NCBI RefSeq assembly: GCF_014483895.1
Contig: NZ_CP059987.1
Location: 806,001 to 870,000, forward strand
DNA from: Protaetiibacter sp. SSC-01
GTDB lineage: Bacteria; Actinomycetota; Actinomycetes; Actinomycetales; Microbacteriaceae
Reading direction: 5' to 3'
DNA: 64,000 bases
Positions 7,512-15,947 of this stretch are shown here, piece by piece. The notes beneath the pieces are model-generated. The model was given only the letters and a program-made list of their open reading frames with translations. It made no database searches and was not told the origin of the DNA. How positions within the stretch are numbered: position 1 is the stretch's first letter; every line of letters begins with the position of its first letter. A program made the position numbers and the translations under genes.

Positions 7512-9131
7512 TCAGGCGAAGAAGCCGAGCGAACCGAGCAGCAGCACGGCGAACAGCACCGCGCCGACCGGCACGAGCACCGAGACGAACACGCCCATCA
7601 GCAGGCCCGCGAGCGACTTGCCGAACCCGACCTGGCGGCGTCGCGCGGCGACGAGGCCGACGATGCCCGAGATGATCGCGACGACGCCCGACACCCACGC
7701 GCCGAGGCTCATGAGGCCGCCCGCGAGGTCGATGATGTCGAGCATGCGCAGCACGAAGCCGACCACGACGCCGAGCGCGGCGCCGAGGCCCGTGCGGAAC
7801 GCGATGTCGGCGGCCTTGTTCGTGGCGGGGAACGGCGAGTAGGCGGGCGTGAACGGCGGGCGTCCGCTCGTCATGGTCGCCGACGGCAGGGTGCTCACGG
7901 GCGCGGCGGGGGCGGGGGCTGCCGGCATCGCGGGTGCCTCGGCCTGATCGGCCTGGTGGATGACCGTGCGGTAGCGGTTCGCGATCTCGGGGTCGGCGGA
8001 TGCCGTGAAGCCGACGGGACGCACGGCCGGGAGCGCCGGGGCGGGCACGGCGGGCTCGGGCGCGGCATCCGCGTGCTTGCCGGCGCGGGGCTGGAGGTCC
8101 TCGGCGGTGAGCGCCGCGACGGGCGCGGCCGGCAGCACGAAGCCTGCGGCTGCGGCGCTCTCGACGGGGAGGGTCGGGGCGGCGGGGGCTGAGGGGAGGG
8201 TGAAGCCGGATGCGGGGGCAGCGTATTCGGGCGTCGGTGCGGTGGGTGCCGGGGCTGGCGCGGGAGCCGGCGCCGGGGCCGGGGCCGCGGGCGCGGCGGC
8301 GACCGCAGCGGGCGTTGCAGCGGCTGGGACGGCCGGCGCGGCGAACTCCGGCGCGGTAGGTGCGACCGGACCGGGGGCGGTGAAGTTCGGGGCTGCCTGT
8401 ACGGCGGGCGCCCCGAACTCGGGCGCTGCCGGAGCACCAGTCGGGGCCGGTGTGACGAGCTCGGATGCGGGCGCGGCCTGATGGGCGGGCTCGCTCGGCA
8501 TCGCAAAGCCGTCCGGCGCGGGCGCCACGGGTGCGACGAAGGCTGTGGCCTCGGGCGCGACGGCGGGCAGCGGGGCCTCGACGGCTGCGGCGACGGGCGC
8601 AACGGGCTCGGCCGACGAAGCAACCGAGGTGGGCGTGAGGGTGAAAGGAGACGCGGCAGCCTGTGGCGCGGTGGCGGCCACGGGTTCGGGGTCCGGGGTC
8701 AGCCACGGCGGGGTCAGCGAGGGCATGGGAGGCAGCGGGTCTGCCACTGCGGACGCTGCGGGCTCGGCCACCGCGACCGGCGCGGGCTCGGGGGCGGGGG
8801 CGAACTCGGTTTCCGGAGCGACTTCGGGAACCGCCGCGGGCGCAACCGCTGCGGGCGCAACCGCGACGGGCGCGAACTCGCGGGCCGCGACATCCGCGGT
8901 CACGGGCTCGGTCGTGGGCGTCATCGAGAAGACGAAGGGTTCCGGCTCGGGCTGCGGCTCGGGGCGCTCCTCGACGAGGGTCGCGACGTGCGGGGCGAAC
9001 GCCGCGGGCACCTCGGCGCCGAGCGGCTGACGGGTGTGCTCGGTCCACGAGCTGCCCGACCACCAGCGCTCGGCCGAGGGGTCGCCGGGGTCGGGAAACC
9101 ACCCGGCGGCGGGCGCGGCACTCGACTCCAT
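7512..9131 (-). CDS. DUF2510-domain membrane protein with long Ala/Pro linker
   Basis: A 539-residue protein in three parts. Residues about 8-37 form a DUF2510 domain (GWFPDPGDPSAERWWSGSSWTEHTR), a short Trp-rich motif common in actinobacterial membrane-associated proteins. A linker of about 350 residues made almost wholly of Ala, Pro and Val follows, with acidic spots. The C-terminus (about 430-539) has hydrophobic segments FRTGLGAALGVVVGFVLRML, LMSLGAWVSGVVAIISGIVG and LMGVFVSVLVPVGAVLFAVL, resembling DUF4190-type membrane tails. Function is unknown; a surface or division-associated role is a guess. The low-complexity linker causes long spurious frames on both strands. Confidence 0.8.
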   Translation of the reverse strand: MESSAAPAAGWFPDPGDPSAERWWSGSSWTEHTRQPLGAEVPAAFAPHVATLVEERPEPQPEPEPFVFSMTPTTEPVTADVAAREFAPVAVAPAAVAPAAVPEVAPETEFAPAPEPAPVAVAEPAASAVADPLPPMPSLTPPWLTPDPEPVAATAPQAAASPFTLTPTSVASSAEPVAPVAAAVEAPLPAVAPEATAFVAPVAPAPDGFAMPSEPAHQAAPASELVTPAPTGAPAAPEFGAPAVQAAPNFTAPGPVAPTAPEFAAPAVPAAATPAAVAAAPAAPAPAPAPAPAPAPTAPTPEYAAPASGFTLPSAPAAPTLPVESAAAAGFVLPAAPVAALTAEDLQPRAGKHADAAPEPAVPAPALPAVRPVGFTASADPEIANRYRTVIHQADQAEAPAMPAAPAPAAPVSTLPSATMTSGRPPFTPAYSPFPATNKAADIAFRTGLGAALGVVVGFVLRMLDIIDLAGGLMSLGAWVSGVVAIISGIVGLVAARRRQVGFGKSLAGLLMGVFVSVLVPVGAVLFAVLLLGSLGFFA

Positions 9132-9187
9132 ACCTATACCGTCATCGACCGGGACGCCTCGGTTCTAGCCCCCGAAATGGGTGGAGC

Positions 9188-9745
9188 TCAGTCGAGACCC
9201 GCGGCGCGGCGCGCGGCGGCCACGAAGGCGGGCCGCACGCGGTCCCAGCCGTCGAGATAGCCGCCGACCATCGCGGCGTCGCGCAGCAGCACGAGCTCGC
9301 CGGCCGCGAGCTCCGGATCCGCCGTGCCGGCATCCGCGAGGAGCGCCGTGAGGGTGGAGCGGAACCACTCGCGGTGCCGGGCGACGGCCTCGCGCACGGG
9401 GCTCGCCGCATCCGGGTACTCGGCCGAGGCGTTGATGAAGGGGCAGCCGCGGGTGTGGTTGCGGGCGACGTCGGCCGCGAGCCCCTCGATCACGAGCTCG
9501 AGCCGGGCGACGGCATTGTCGGTGCTCGCCTCGGCCTCGGCGAAGGCGGCGCGGATGTGGGCGTCCTCGACGTCGAGGTAGGCCTCGACGAGGTCCTCTT
9601 TGCCGGGGAAGTGCCGGTAGAAGGTGGCGCGCGTGACGGCCGCCTCGCTCACGATCCGGTCGACGCCCACGGCGTGGATGCCCTCGCGGTAGAAGAGCTC
9701 GGATGCGGTGCGCAGCAGGCGCTCGCGGGGTTCGGAACGGGCCAT
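9188..9745 (-). CDS. TetR-family transcriptional regulator
   Basis: A 185-residue TetR regulator starting at ATG 9745 (MARSEPRERLLRTASELFYREG). The N-terminal helix-turn-helix reads GIHAVGVDRIVSEAAVTRATFYRHFPGKEDLVEAYL; the remainder is the ligand-binding and dimer domain, with a CPFINASAEYPD segment often seen in this subgroup. It is divergent from an alpha/beta hydrolase. Two matching AGAACGATCGTTCT-type palindromes lie between them, one just upstream of this gene, so autorepression and control of the hydrolase are likely. Upstream extension of the frame to 9937 would run through the operators into the hydrolase and was rejected. Confidence 0.9.
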   Translation of the reverse strand: MARSEPRERLLRTASELFYREGIHAVGVDRIVSEAAVTRATFYRHFPGKEDLVEAYLDVEDAHIRAAFAEAEASTDNAVARLELVIEGLAADVARNHTRGCPFINASAEYPDAASPVREAVARHREWFRSTLTALLADAGTADPELAAGELVLLRDAAMVGGYLDGWDRVRPAFVAAARRAAGLD

Positions 9746-9757
9746 GCGAAAAATGAT

Positions 9758-9771
9758 AGAACGATCTTTCT
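9758..9771. promoter_or_regulatory. Probable TetR operator O1
   Basis: AGAACGATCTTTCT, one mismatch from the perfect 14-bp palindrome found at 9823-9836. It lies 13 bases upstream of the tetR start codon and just upstream of the hydrolase -35 box, well placed for autorepression. Confidence 0.75.
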
Positions 9772-9779
9772 CTTTTTGC

Positions 9780-9808
9780 TTGACATCGGGTCGTTGCGCG
9801 CCTACCTT
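9780..9808 (+). promoter_or_regulatory. Sigma-70-type promoter for the hydrolase
   Basis: A perfect -35 hexamer TTGACA at 9780-9785, a 17-base spacer and a -10-like TACCTT at 9803-9808. It lies between the two TetR operators and would start transcription near 9815, about 55 bases before the hydrolase start. Confidence 0.65.
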
Positions 9809-9822
9809 CGCATCAACAAGAA

Positions 9823-9836
9823 AGAACGATCGTTCT
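9823..9836. promoter_or_regulatory. Probable TetR operator O2
   Basis: A perfect 14-bp palindrome, AGAACGATCGTTCT, just downstream of the predicted transcription start of the hydrolase. Bound repressor here would block initiation or clearance. Confidence 0.8.
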
Positions 9837-9869
9837 ACAAAGCGATCGTCAAACCAAGGAGAAGAAGTC

Positions 9870-10688
9870 ATGACCGCCACCAAGACCCCCATCGTCCTCG
9901 TCCACGGGCTCTGGATGACCCCGAAGAGCTGGGACACCTGGGCCGCCTACTTCGAGGCCCGCGGGCACCAGGTGATCCGCCCGGGCTGGCCCGGGATCGA
10001 CGACCGCGAGGTCGACGACATCCGCCGCAACCCCGAGGCGCTCGCCGGCATCGGCCTGAAGGAGATCGCCGACCACTACGAGCGCATCATCCGGGCGCTG
10101 CCCGAGAAGCCCATCATCATGGGGCACTCGTTCGGCGGCCTGCTCACGCAGATGCTCGCCGACCGCGGGCTCGGCGTGGCGTACGTCGGCGTGACCCCCG
10201 GCCAGCCGGCGGGCATCACGACCCTGCCGCCGTCGACCGCGCGCTCCGGCTTCCCGGTGCTGTCGAACCCGTTCCGCAAGAACGGCACGACGCCCATCTC
10301 GAAGTCGCACTTCCACTTCACGTTCGGCAACGACCTCCCGCGGGCCGCATCCGACGAGATCTGGGAGCAGCAGGCCGTGCCGTCGTACAACCGGGTGTTC
10401 TTCGAGGGCGTCGCGGGCGCCTTCAACGAGAAGGGCGGGGTGAGCCACGTCGACTACGGGCGCACCGACCGCGCTCCGCTGCTCATCATCACCGCCGAGC
10501 ACGACCGCGTCGTGCCGCCGGCCGTGGGTCGCGCGATCGTCAAGAAGTACCGCGAGTCCGGCAGCCCCGCGGTGATCGACTACCGCGAGTTCCCGGGACG
10601 CACGCACCGCATCGTGTCCCAGGACGGCTGGGAGGAGGTCGCCGAGTACGCGCTCGACTGGGCGACGTCGCACGCGACAGCCGCGTGA
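9870..10688 (+). CDS. Alpha/beta hydrolase under TetR control
   Basis: A 272-residue alpha/beta hydrolase. The oxyanion region is IVLVHGLWM at the N-terminus, the nucleophile elbow is GHSFGG with Ser87, the acid is likely Asp in ITAEHDRVVP and the base His in FPGRTHRIVSQ. The start at ATG 9870 follows an AAGGAGAAGAAG ribosome site. The family covers esterases, lactonases and haloalkane-type hydrolases, so the substrate is not known. Divergence from a TetR repressor with two shared operators suggests induction by a small hydrophobic compound, perhaps the substrate itself. A strong hairpin follows the stop codon. Confidence 0.85.
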   Translation: MTATKTPIVLVHGLWMTPKSWDTWAAYFEARGHQVIRPGWPGIDDREVDDIRRNPEALAGIGLKEIADHYERIIRALPEKPIIMGHSFGGLLTQMLADRGLGVAYVGVTPGQPAGITTLPPSTARSGFPVLSNPFRKNGTTPISKSHFHFTFGNDLPRAASDEIWEQQAVPSYNRVFFEGVAGAFNEKGGVSHVDYGRTDRAPLLIITAEHDRVVPPAVGRAIVKKYRESGSPAVIDYREFPGRTHRIVSQDGWEEVAEYALDWATSHATAA

Positions 10689-10699
10689 CCCCCTGCGCG

Positions 10700-10735
10700 A
10701 GAAGGCGCGGCGCCCTCCGGGCGGCCGCGCCTTCT
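10700..10735 (+). terminator. Hairpin terminator after the hydrolase
   Basis: A perfect 12-bp stem AGAAGGCGCGGC (10700-10711) pairs with GCCGCGCCTTCT (10724-10735) around a 12-base loop. It starts 12 bases after the hydrolase stop. No long T tract follows, as is usual for actinobacterial terminators. Confidence 0.75.
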
Positions 10736-10767
10736 GCGTTGTCGGCAGAGGGTGGCACACTTCCCGC

Positions 10768-11118
10768 ATGGTGACGGATGCGGAGCGTGCGGCTGCGGAT
10801 CTCGCCCGGGCCCGGCTCGAGCGGCTCGCGCAGCCCTTCCTCGAGCGCGAGGGGGTGAGCTGGGGTCGCATGTTCTCGACCGACGGCCTCGGCATCCGGG
10901 GCAAGATCTTCGCCGTCGTGCCGCACGACGGCGGGCTCATGGTGAAGGTGCCCGAGGCGCGCGCCGACGAGCTCGTCGCCGACGGCGCGGTCGAGCGCAT
11001 GGTCATGCGCGGCCGCGAGCTGCGCGAGTGGGTCGTGATGCCGGATGCGGCGTCCGACGCCGAGTGGAGCGCGCTCCTCGCCGAGGCGCACGCCTACGTC
11101 GACAGCATCACCCCGTAG
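10768..11118 (+). CDS. TfoX N-terminal-domain-like small protein
   Basis: A 116-residue protein whose core WGRMFSTDGLGIRGKIFAVVPHDGGLMVKVPEARADELVADG matches the TfoX N-terminal domain pattern (MFGG-type turn followed by a beta-hairpin and a ligand-facing K/R). In proteobacteria TfoX regulates competence, but stand-alone actinobacterial versions have no established role. The ATG at 10768 gives a full domain. Its 3' end overlaps the convergent neighbour by 11 bases. Confidence 0.7.
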   Translation: MVTDAERAAADLARARLERLAQPFLEREGVSWGRMFSTDGLGIRGKIFAVVPHDGGLMVKVPEARADELVADGAVERMVMRGRELREWVVMPDAASDAEWSALLAEAHAYVDSITP

Positions 11119-11539
11119 CGGCCGCCGAGACGAGCCACGCGACGACCTCGGCATCCCGGGGTTGCCGGCGGATGCGCCTGCCGCGCATCTCGAAGTCGTC
11201 GGTGCGGATCACGACGAGCCGCAGGCCGTGCTCGGGGATGAGCGCGTCGCGGCGCTCGTCGTAGCGGCGGCGCTGCTCGCCGCGGTGCACGCCCGAGACG
11301 GTCAGCCGGTCGGGCTTGTCGAAGAACGGCGTCGGCTGGAAGTGCTGCGACTCGCGGAACTCGACGACGAGCCCGAGCTCGGGCCAGTAGGCGTCGACGG
11401 GGAGTCGCACTGCCCGGCCGGAGGTGGGGGAGACGTCTCCGCGCAGCCACTCGAAGCGGTGCTGCCGCAGCCCCGTGGCGCCGAGCGCCGCGTCGCACAG
11501 GTCGAGCACGTAGTGCTCGTCGCTCGTCTCCCTGCCCAC
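11108..11539 (-). CDS. Small hypothetical protein, possible PD-(D/E)XK-type fold
   Basis: A 143-residue protein with no confident family. Two features stand out: the segment [23 protein letters not shown], shaped like the D-x(n)-E-x-(K/R) strand-turn-strand of Vsr or DUF559-like restriction-fold nucleases, and a C-terminal [14 protein letters not shown] strand that would pack beside it. If real, catalytic residues would be Asp and Glu of that segment with Arg replacing the usual Lys. It overlaps the convergent TfoX-like gene tail to tail. The nuclease reading is inference and could be wrong; structure prediction would settle it. Confidence 0.6.
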   Translation of the reverse strand: MGRETSDEHYVLDLCDAALGATGLRQHRFEWLRGDVSPTSGRAVRLPVDAYWPELGLVVEFRESQHFQPTPFFDKPDRLTVSGVHRGEQRRRYDERRDALIPEHGLRLVVIRTDDFEMRGRRIRRQPRDAEVVAWLVSAAATG

Positions 11540-11613
11540 GGCTCCACGCTATCCGGGGCCGCGCGGAGGCCCGCGCGAAAGCTTCTGGAAATGTCCACGA
11601 GCAGAATGGACTC

Positions 11614-12624
11614 ATGACTCGTGCGCTTCGACTCGGATACAAGGCTTCGGCCGAGCAGTTCGCCCCGCGTGACCTCGTGGAGTTCGCGGTGGCCGCGGAG
11701 GGGCACGGCTTCGAGTCGGTGACCACCTCCGACCACTTCCAGCCGTGGCGGCACGAGGGCGGTCACGCGCCTTTCTCGCTCGCGTGGATGACGGCCGTCG
11801 GCGAGCGCACCTCGAACGTGCTCATCGGCACGAGCGTCATGACGCCGACGTTCCGCTACAACCCGGCCGTCGTCGCGCAGGCGTTCGCGACGATGGGCGT
11901 GCTCTACCCCGGACGCATCTTCCTCGGCGTCGGCTCGGGCGAGGCCCTCAACGAGATCGCCACCGGATGGCGCGGCGAGTGGCCGGAGTTCAAGGAGCGT
12001 TTCGCGCGCCTCCGCGAGTCGGTCGACCTCATGCGCGCGCTCTGGACCGGCGACCGCGTCAACTTCGAGGGCGAGTACTACCAGACCGTCGACGCGTCCA
12101 TCTACGACCGCCCCGAGACCCCCATCCCCGTGTACATCGCCGCAGGCGGCCCCCTCGTGGCTCGCTACGCCGGCCGCGCGGGCGACGGCTTCATCTGCAC
12201 CTCGGGCAAGGGCGCCGAGCTCTACCAGGACCAGCTCATCCCCGCGGTCGAGGAGGGCATCGAGAAGGCGGGCCGCGCATCCGACGACGTCGACCGCATG
12301 CTCGAGATCAAGGTCTCGTACGACACCGACTACGACACCGCGCTCGAGAATACGCGCTTCTGGGCGCCGCTCGCGCTCTCGAAGGAGCAGAAGCACGACA
12401 TCACCGACCCGGTCGAGATGGAGCGGGCGGCGGATGCGCTGCCGATCGAGAAGATCGCGTCGCGCTGGATCGTCGGCAACGACCCCGACAAGGTGGTCGC
12501 CGAGATCAAGCAGTACATCGACTGGGGCATGAACCACCTGGTGTTCCACGCGCCCGGCCACGACCAGCGCCGCTTCATGGAGCTCTTCGAGCGCGACCTC
12601 GCGCCGCGCCTGCGCGCGCTCTGA
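11614..12624 (+). CDS. fgd: F420-dependent glucose-6-phosphate dehydrogenase
   Basis: A 336-residue LLM-fold enzyme that oxidises glucose-6-phosphate to 6-phosphogluconolactone and reduces coenzyme F420. From N- to C-terminus it follows the Mycobacterium tuberculosis Fgd1 sequence closely: [66 protein letters not shown] and the ending [15 protein letters not shown]. The mycobacterial active-site residues Asp39, His40, Trp44 and Glu109 correspond here to Asp40, His41, Trp45 and Glu110. It is a single-gene unit, but three other F420-linked loci lie in this window, and it would supply reduced F420 to the LLM oxidoreductases. Confidence 0.95.
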   Translation: MTRALRLGYKASAEQFAPRDLVEFAVAAEGHGFESVTTSDHFQPWRHEGGHAPFSLAWMTAVGERTSNVLIGTSVMTPTFRYNPAVVAQAFATMGVLYPGRIFLGVGSGEALNEIATGWRGEWPEFKERFARLRESVDLMRALWTGDRVNFEGEYYQTVDASIYDRPETPIPVYIAAGGPLVARYAGRAGDGFICTSGKGAELYQDQLIPAVEEGIEKAGRASDDVDRMLEIKVSYDTDYDTALENTRFWAPLALSKEQKHDITDPVEMERAADALPIEKIASRWIVGNDPDKVVAEIKQYIDWGMNHLVFHAPGHDQRRFMELFERDLAPRLRAL

Positions 12625-12634
12625 CGCGTCTCGG

Positions 12635-12711
12635 GTCGGAACTACAGGCCCGATCCGGGGCTGCCACGGATTCGCGGGGCCCAACCCCCGCATCCGGCCT
12701 GTAGTTCCGAC
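12635..12711. repeat. Long-arm inverted repeat between fgd and the glyoxalase gene
   Basis: Perfect 16-base arms, GTCGGAACTACAGGCC at 12635-12650 and its complement at 12696-12711, enclose 45 bases. It begins 10 bases after the fgd stop and ends 15 bases before the convergent glyoxalase stop, so it could act as a two-way terminator, although the loop is large for that role. Confidence 0.75.
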
Positions 12712-12725
12712 GCTCGGCGCCCGAC

Positions 12726-13106
12726 TCAGGCCGCGTCGTCGCGCTTCGGCAGCTCCTGCACCGACCATGTGTTGCCGTCGGGGTCGGCGAAGTAGACGAA
12801 ACGACCCCACGGCTGCTCGTCGACGCCCTGCGCCTCGACACCGCGGGCGCGCAGGTCGGCGAGCGCCTCATCCGCGTTCGACACGACCACCTGGAGCGCG
12901 CGCAGCGAGCCGGGTTCCATGTCGCCGAGGCCGACGCCGAACGCGATCGAGCACGCGGAGCCGGGCGGGGTCACCTGGATGAAGCGCAGGTTCTCGTTCA
13001 CGACAACGTCGTGGTCGACGGGCCAGCCGAGCTGATCGCCGTAGAACGCCTTCGAACGGTCCGCGTCTGAGACGGGCACGCCCACGAGTTCGATCCGATA
13101 GTCCAT
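12726..13106 (-). CDS. VOC/glyoxalase-superfamily protein
   Basis: A 126-residue single VOC-domain protein with paired beta-alpha-beta-beta-beta halves: IELVGVPVSDADRSKAFYGDQLGW at the N-terminus and GRFVYFADPDGNTWSVQELP at the C-terminus. The DPDGN turn and terminal Glu are typical metal-site surroundings. Members include glyoxalase I, dioxygenases and antibiotic-binding proteins; this one has the common 'glyoxalase/bleomycin resistance-like' appearance without a specific diagnostic residue. It is transcribed toward fgd. Confidence 0.85.
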   Translation of the reverse strand: MDYRIELVGVPVSDADRSKAFYGDQLGWPVDHDVVVNENLRFIQVTPPGSACSIAFGVGLGDMEPGSLRALQVVVSNADEALADLRARGVEAQGVDEQPWGRFVYFADPDGNTWSVQELPKRDDAA

Positions 13107-13202
13107 GGCTGGCTCCTTTGCTCTCTGACCACGACGCTACGAGTCGATGCGGACGCATCCCGTCCTCATTCCGAGAGCCCCAGCGCGAATGTCACCCCGC
13201 GC

Positions 13203-13291
13203 ACCTCAGAAATGCAGGAGAAAGCCCCGCCGCGGAGGACTCGGAGCCGGATGCCGGGCCCACCCACGAGAATCTCGTGCATTTCTGAGGT
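13203..13291. repeat. Inverted repeat with 14-base arms
   Basis: ACCTCAGAAATGCA (13203-13216) and its exact complement (13278-13291) enclose about 60 bases in the gap between two divergently oriented genes (glyoxalase and alcohol dehydrogenase). Its position makes a regulatory or mobile-element origin more likely than termination. Confidence 0.7.
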
Positions 13292-13328
13292 CGTGCGCCG
13301 TCATCCCGCGCCCGCGTAGCCTCGGAGC

Positions 13329-14378
13329 ATGCACGCGACGCTCATCCACGCACCCGGTGACATCCGTTTCGAAGAGGTCCCCGACCCCGTGCTCTCCACC
13401 GGCGGCGACGCCATCGTGCGCGTGGTGGCAGCGTGCGTGTGCGGCTCGGACCTGTGGCCGTACCGCGGCGTCACGCCGACCCACGAGCCGCACCGCATCG
13501 GGCACGAGTTCGTCGGCGTCGTCGAGCAGGTCGGGTCGGAGGTCAGCCGTATCAAGGTCGGCGACTTCGTGATCGCCCCGTTCTACGACTGCGACATGGA
13601 GTGCGTGAACTGTCGCAACGGGTTCTCGACGTCGTGCCTGAACGGCGGATGGTGGGGCTCCGACGACCGGATGGGCGCGTTCGCCGACGGCGGGCAGGGC
13701 GAGCGCATCCGCGTGCCGCACGCCGACGGTTCGCTCGTCGCGACGCCCGCGATGCCCGACGACGCGCTCGTGCCGCACCTGCTGACCCTCGCCGACGTCA
13801 TGGGCACGGGCCACCACGCCGCCGTCTCGGGCGGCGCCGGTCCCGGTAAGAACGTCGTCGTCGTGGGCGACGGCGCCGTCGGGCTGTGTGCCGTGCTCGC
13901 CTCCGCGCGCCTCGGCGCCGAGCGCATCGTGCTCATGTCGCGCCATGCCGACCGCCAGCAGCTCGGCCGCCGCTTCGGCGCGACCGACATCGTGGAGGAG
14001 CGGGGCAAGGAGGGCGTCGCCCGCATCCGCGAGCTCTTCGACGGGGTGGGAGCGGATGTCGTGCTCGAGTGCGTGGGAACCGCCGAGTCGATGGACCAGG
14101 CGCTGCGCTCCGCCCGCCCCGGCGGCCAGGTGGGCTTCGTGGGCGTGCCGAACGGCGGACCCGAGCTGCCCGTGCGCCGCATGTTCGATACGAACGTCGG
14201 CGTGCGCGGGGGAGTGGCGCCCGTGCGCAACTACGTCGAGGAGCTGCTGCCCGAGGTGTGGGACGGCCGCCTGCAGCCGGGCCTCGTGTTCGACCTCGAG
14301 CTGCCGATGAGCGAGGTGGCGGAGGCCTACGCCGCGATGGACGAGCGCCGCGCCATCAAGGTGCTGCTGCGCCCGTAG
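13329..14378 (+). CDS. Zinc-dependent medium-chain alcohol dehydrogenase
   Basis: A 349-residue MDR-family NAD(P)-dependent dehydrogenase. The catalytic zinc site appears as CGSDLW and GHEFVGVVEQVG; the structural zinc loop is CDMECVNCRNGFSTSC, where the first two cysteines are three residues apart instead of the usual two. The Rossmann motif is VVVGDGAVGLCAVLAS. Most relatives act on simple alcohols or threonine/sorbitol-type substrates; the choice cannot be made from sequence. It starts at ATG 13329 after the inverted repeat, and its 3' end is convergent with the ABC permease of the next cluster. Confidence 0.9.
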   Translation: MHATLIHAPGDIRFEEVPDPVLSTGGDAIVRVVAACVCGSDLWPYRGVTPTHEPHRIGHEFVGVVEQVGSEVSRIKVGDFVIAPFYDCDMECVNCRNGFSTSCLNGGWWGSDDRMGAFADGGQGERIRVPHADGSLVATPAMPDDALVPHLLTLADVMGTGHHAAVSGGAGPGKNVVVVGDGAVGLCAVLASARLGAERIVLMSRHADRQQLGRRFGATDIVEERGKEGVARIRELFDGVGADVVLECVGTAESMDQALRSARPGGQVGFVGVPNGGPELPVRRMFDTNVGVRGGVAPVRNYVEELLPEVWDGRLQPGLVFDLELPMSEVAEAYAAMDERRAIKVLLRP

Positions 14379-14409
14379 CGGCGGAGGCGAACCCTTCCAC
14401 CGCGCCCGG

Positions 14410-15174
14410 CTACCGCGCCATCCGCCTCCGGTACACGAGCCCCGCCGCGACGATCGCCACCACGAGGATCCCGAGGCACCACGCGAGCGCGACCCACAGG
14501 TCGGTGCCGACGGGCGTGCCCGCGAAGATCGCCCGGATGCTGTCGACGATCGACGTGACGGGCTGGTTCTCGGCGAACCACCGCACAGGCCCCGGCATCG
14601 TCTCGGTCGGCACGAACGCCGAGCTCACGAACGGCAGGAAGATGAGCGGGTAGGAGAACGCCCCCGCCCCCTCGGCCGAGCTCGCGGCGAGCCCCGCGAC
14701 GACGGCGACCCACGTGAGCGCAAGCGTGAAGAGCACGAGGATGCCGGCCACGGCGAGCCAGCCGAGCACGCTCGCGCCGGTGCGGAACCCCATGAGCAGG
14801 GCGACTCCGACGACGAGCGCGAGCGACAGCAGGTTCGCCACGAGCGACGTGAGCACGTGCGCCCACAGCACGCCCGACCGCGCGATCGGCAGCGAGCGGA
14901 AGCGCTCGACGATGCCGTTCGAGAGGTCCATGTAGAGCCGGTACGAGGTGTACGCGACCCCCGACGCGATCGTGATGAGCATGATGCCCGGCAGCAGGTA
15001 GTCGACGTACGCGACGCCCCCGGTGTCGATCGCCCCGCCGAACACGTAGACGAACAGCAGCATGATGCCGACGGGCGTGATCGCCGTCGTGACGATCGTG
15101 TCGATGCTGCGCGTGATGTGGCGGAGGCTGCGGCCGGTCAGCACGACCGTGTCGCCGACGATGTGCGTGCTCAC
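14410..15174 (-). CDS. ABC-2 type exporter permease
   Basis: A 254-residue permease of the DrrB/ABC-2 family, with about six hydrophobic segments, beginning TTAITPVGIMLLFVYVFGG and ending CLGILVVAIVAAGLVYRRR. The conserved PLIFLPFVSSAFVPTETMP motif before the last helices is typical of daunorubicin-resistance-like permeases. GTG 15174 overlaps the ATPase stop by four bases. It should form the membrane channel with the next gene's ATPase and export an unidentified hydrophobic compound or drug. Confidence 0.9.
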   Translation of the reverse strand: MSTHIVGDTVVLTGRSLRHITRSIDTIVTTAITPVGIMLLFVYVFGGAIDTGGVAYVDYLLPGIMLITIASGVAYTSYRLYMDLSNGIVERFRSLPIARSGVLWAHVLTSLVANLLSLALVVGVALLMGFRTGASVLGWLAVAGILVLFTLALTWVAVVAGLAASSAEGAGAFSYPLIFLPFVSSAFVPTETMPGPVRWFAENQPVTSIVDSIRAIFAGTPVGTDLWVALAWCLGILVVAIVAAGLVYRRRMAR

Positions 15175-15947
15175 GAGCGCGCTCCTTCCTGACGTGCGCC
15201 GACGACGGCGAAGAAGATCTCCTCGAGCGTCGGCTGCTTCTCGACGTACTGCACCTCGGCGGGCGGCAGCAGCTTCACGAGCTCGGGGAGCGTGCCGTCG
15301 ACGATGATGCGGCCCTCGTGGAGGATCGCGATGCGGTCGGCGAGCTGCTCCGCCTCCTCGAGGTACTGGGTGGTGAGGAGCACGGTCGTGCCGCGCCCCG
15401 CGAGGCTGCGCACGGCATCCCACACCTCGATCCGCGCCTCGGGGTCGAGCCCGGTGGTGGGCTCGTCGAGGAACACGACCTTCGGGTCGCCGATGAGGCT
15501 CATGGCGATGTCGAGCCGCCGCCGCATGCCGCCGGAGTAGGTGCCGGCGCGGCGGTCGGCGGCGTCGGTGAGTGAGAACTGCGCGAGCAGGGCCTCGGCG
15601 ACGCCCCGGGGGTCGCGCTCGCGGCGGAGGCGGGCGACGAGCGCGAGGTTCTCGCGTCCCGTGAGCACCTCGTCGACGGCCGCGAACTGGCCCGTGAGGC
15701 TGATCGCCTCGCGCACGCGCCCCGGCTGGGTGGCGACGTCGAACCCGGCGACGCGTGCCTCGCCCGCATCCGCCTCGGTGAGCGTCGCGAGGATGCGCAC
15801 GAGCGTCGTCTTGCCGGCGCCGTTCGACCCGAGCAGGGCCTGGATGCTGCCGGGCGCGACCTCGAGGTCGACGCCGCGCAGCACCTGCAGCTCGCCGTAG
15901 GCCTTCTCGAGGCCGCGGACCCGGATGGCGGGGTCGCCGCGCGTCAT
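15171..15947 (-). CDS. DrrA-type ABC exporter ATPase
   Basis: A 258-residue ABC ATPase. Walker A is GSNGAGKTT, the signature motif is YSGGMRRRLDIAMSL, Walker B is VVFLDEPTTGLDPEAR, and the H-loop position is occupied by Gln in LLTTQYLEEAEQLADR, as in DrrA-type drug exporters. The C-terminal EKQPTLEEIFFAVVG is also characteristic. It overlaps the permease stop/start region and the DUF1048 stop by four bases on each side, marking a tightly coupled operon with a PadR regulator at its head. Confidence 0.93.
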   Translation of the reverse strand: MTRGDPAIRVRGLEKAYGELQVLRGVDLEVAPGSIQALLGSNGAGKTTLVRILATLTEADAGEARVAGFDVATQPGRVREAISLTGQFAAVDEVLTGRENLALVARLRRERDPRGVAEALLAQFSLTDAADRRAGTYSGGMRRRLDIAMSLIGDPKVVFLDEPTTGLDPEARIEVWDAVRSLAGRGTTVLLTTQYLEEAEQLADRIAILHEGRIIVDGTLPELVKLLPPAEVQYVEKQPTLEEIFFAVVGARQEGARS

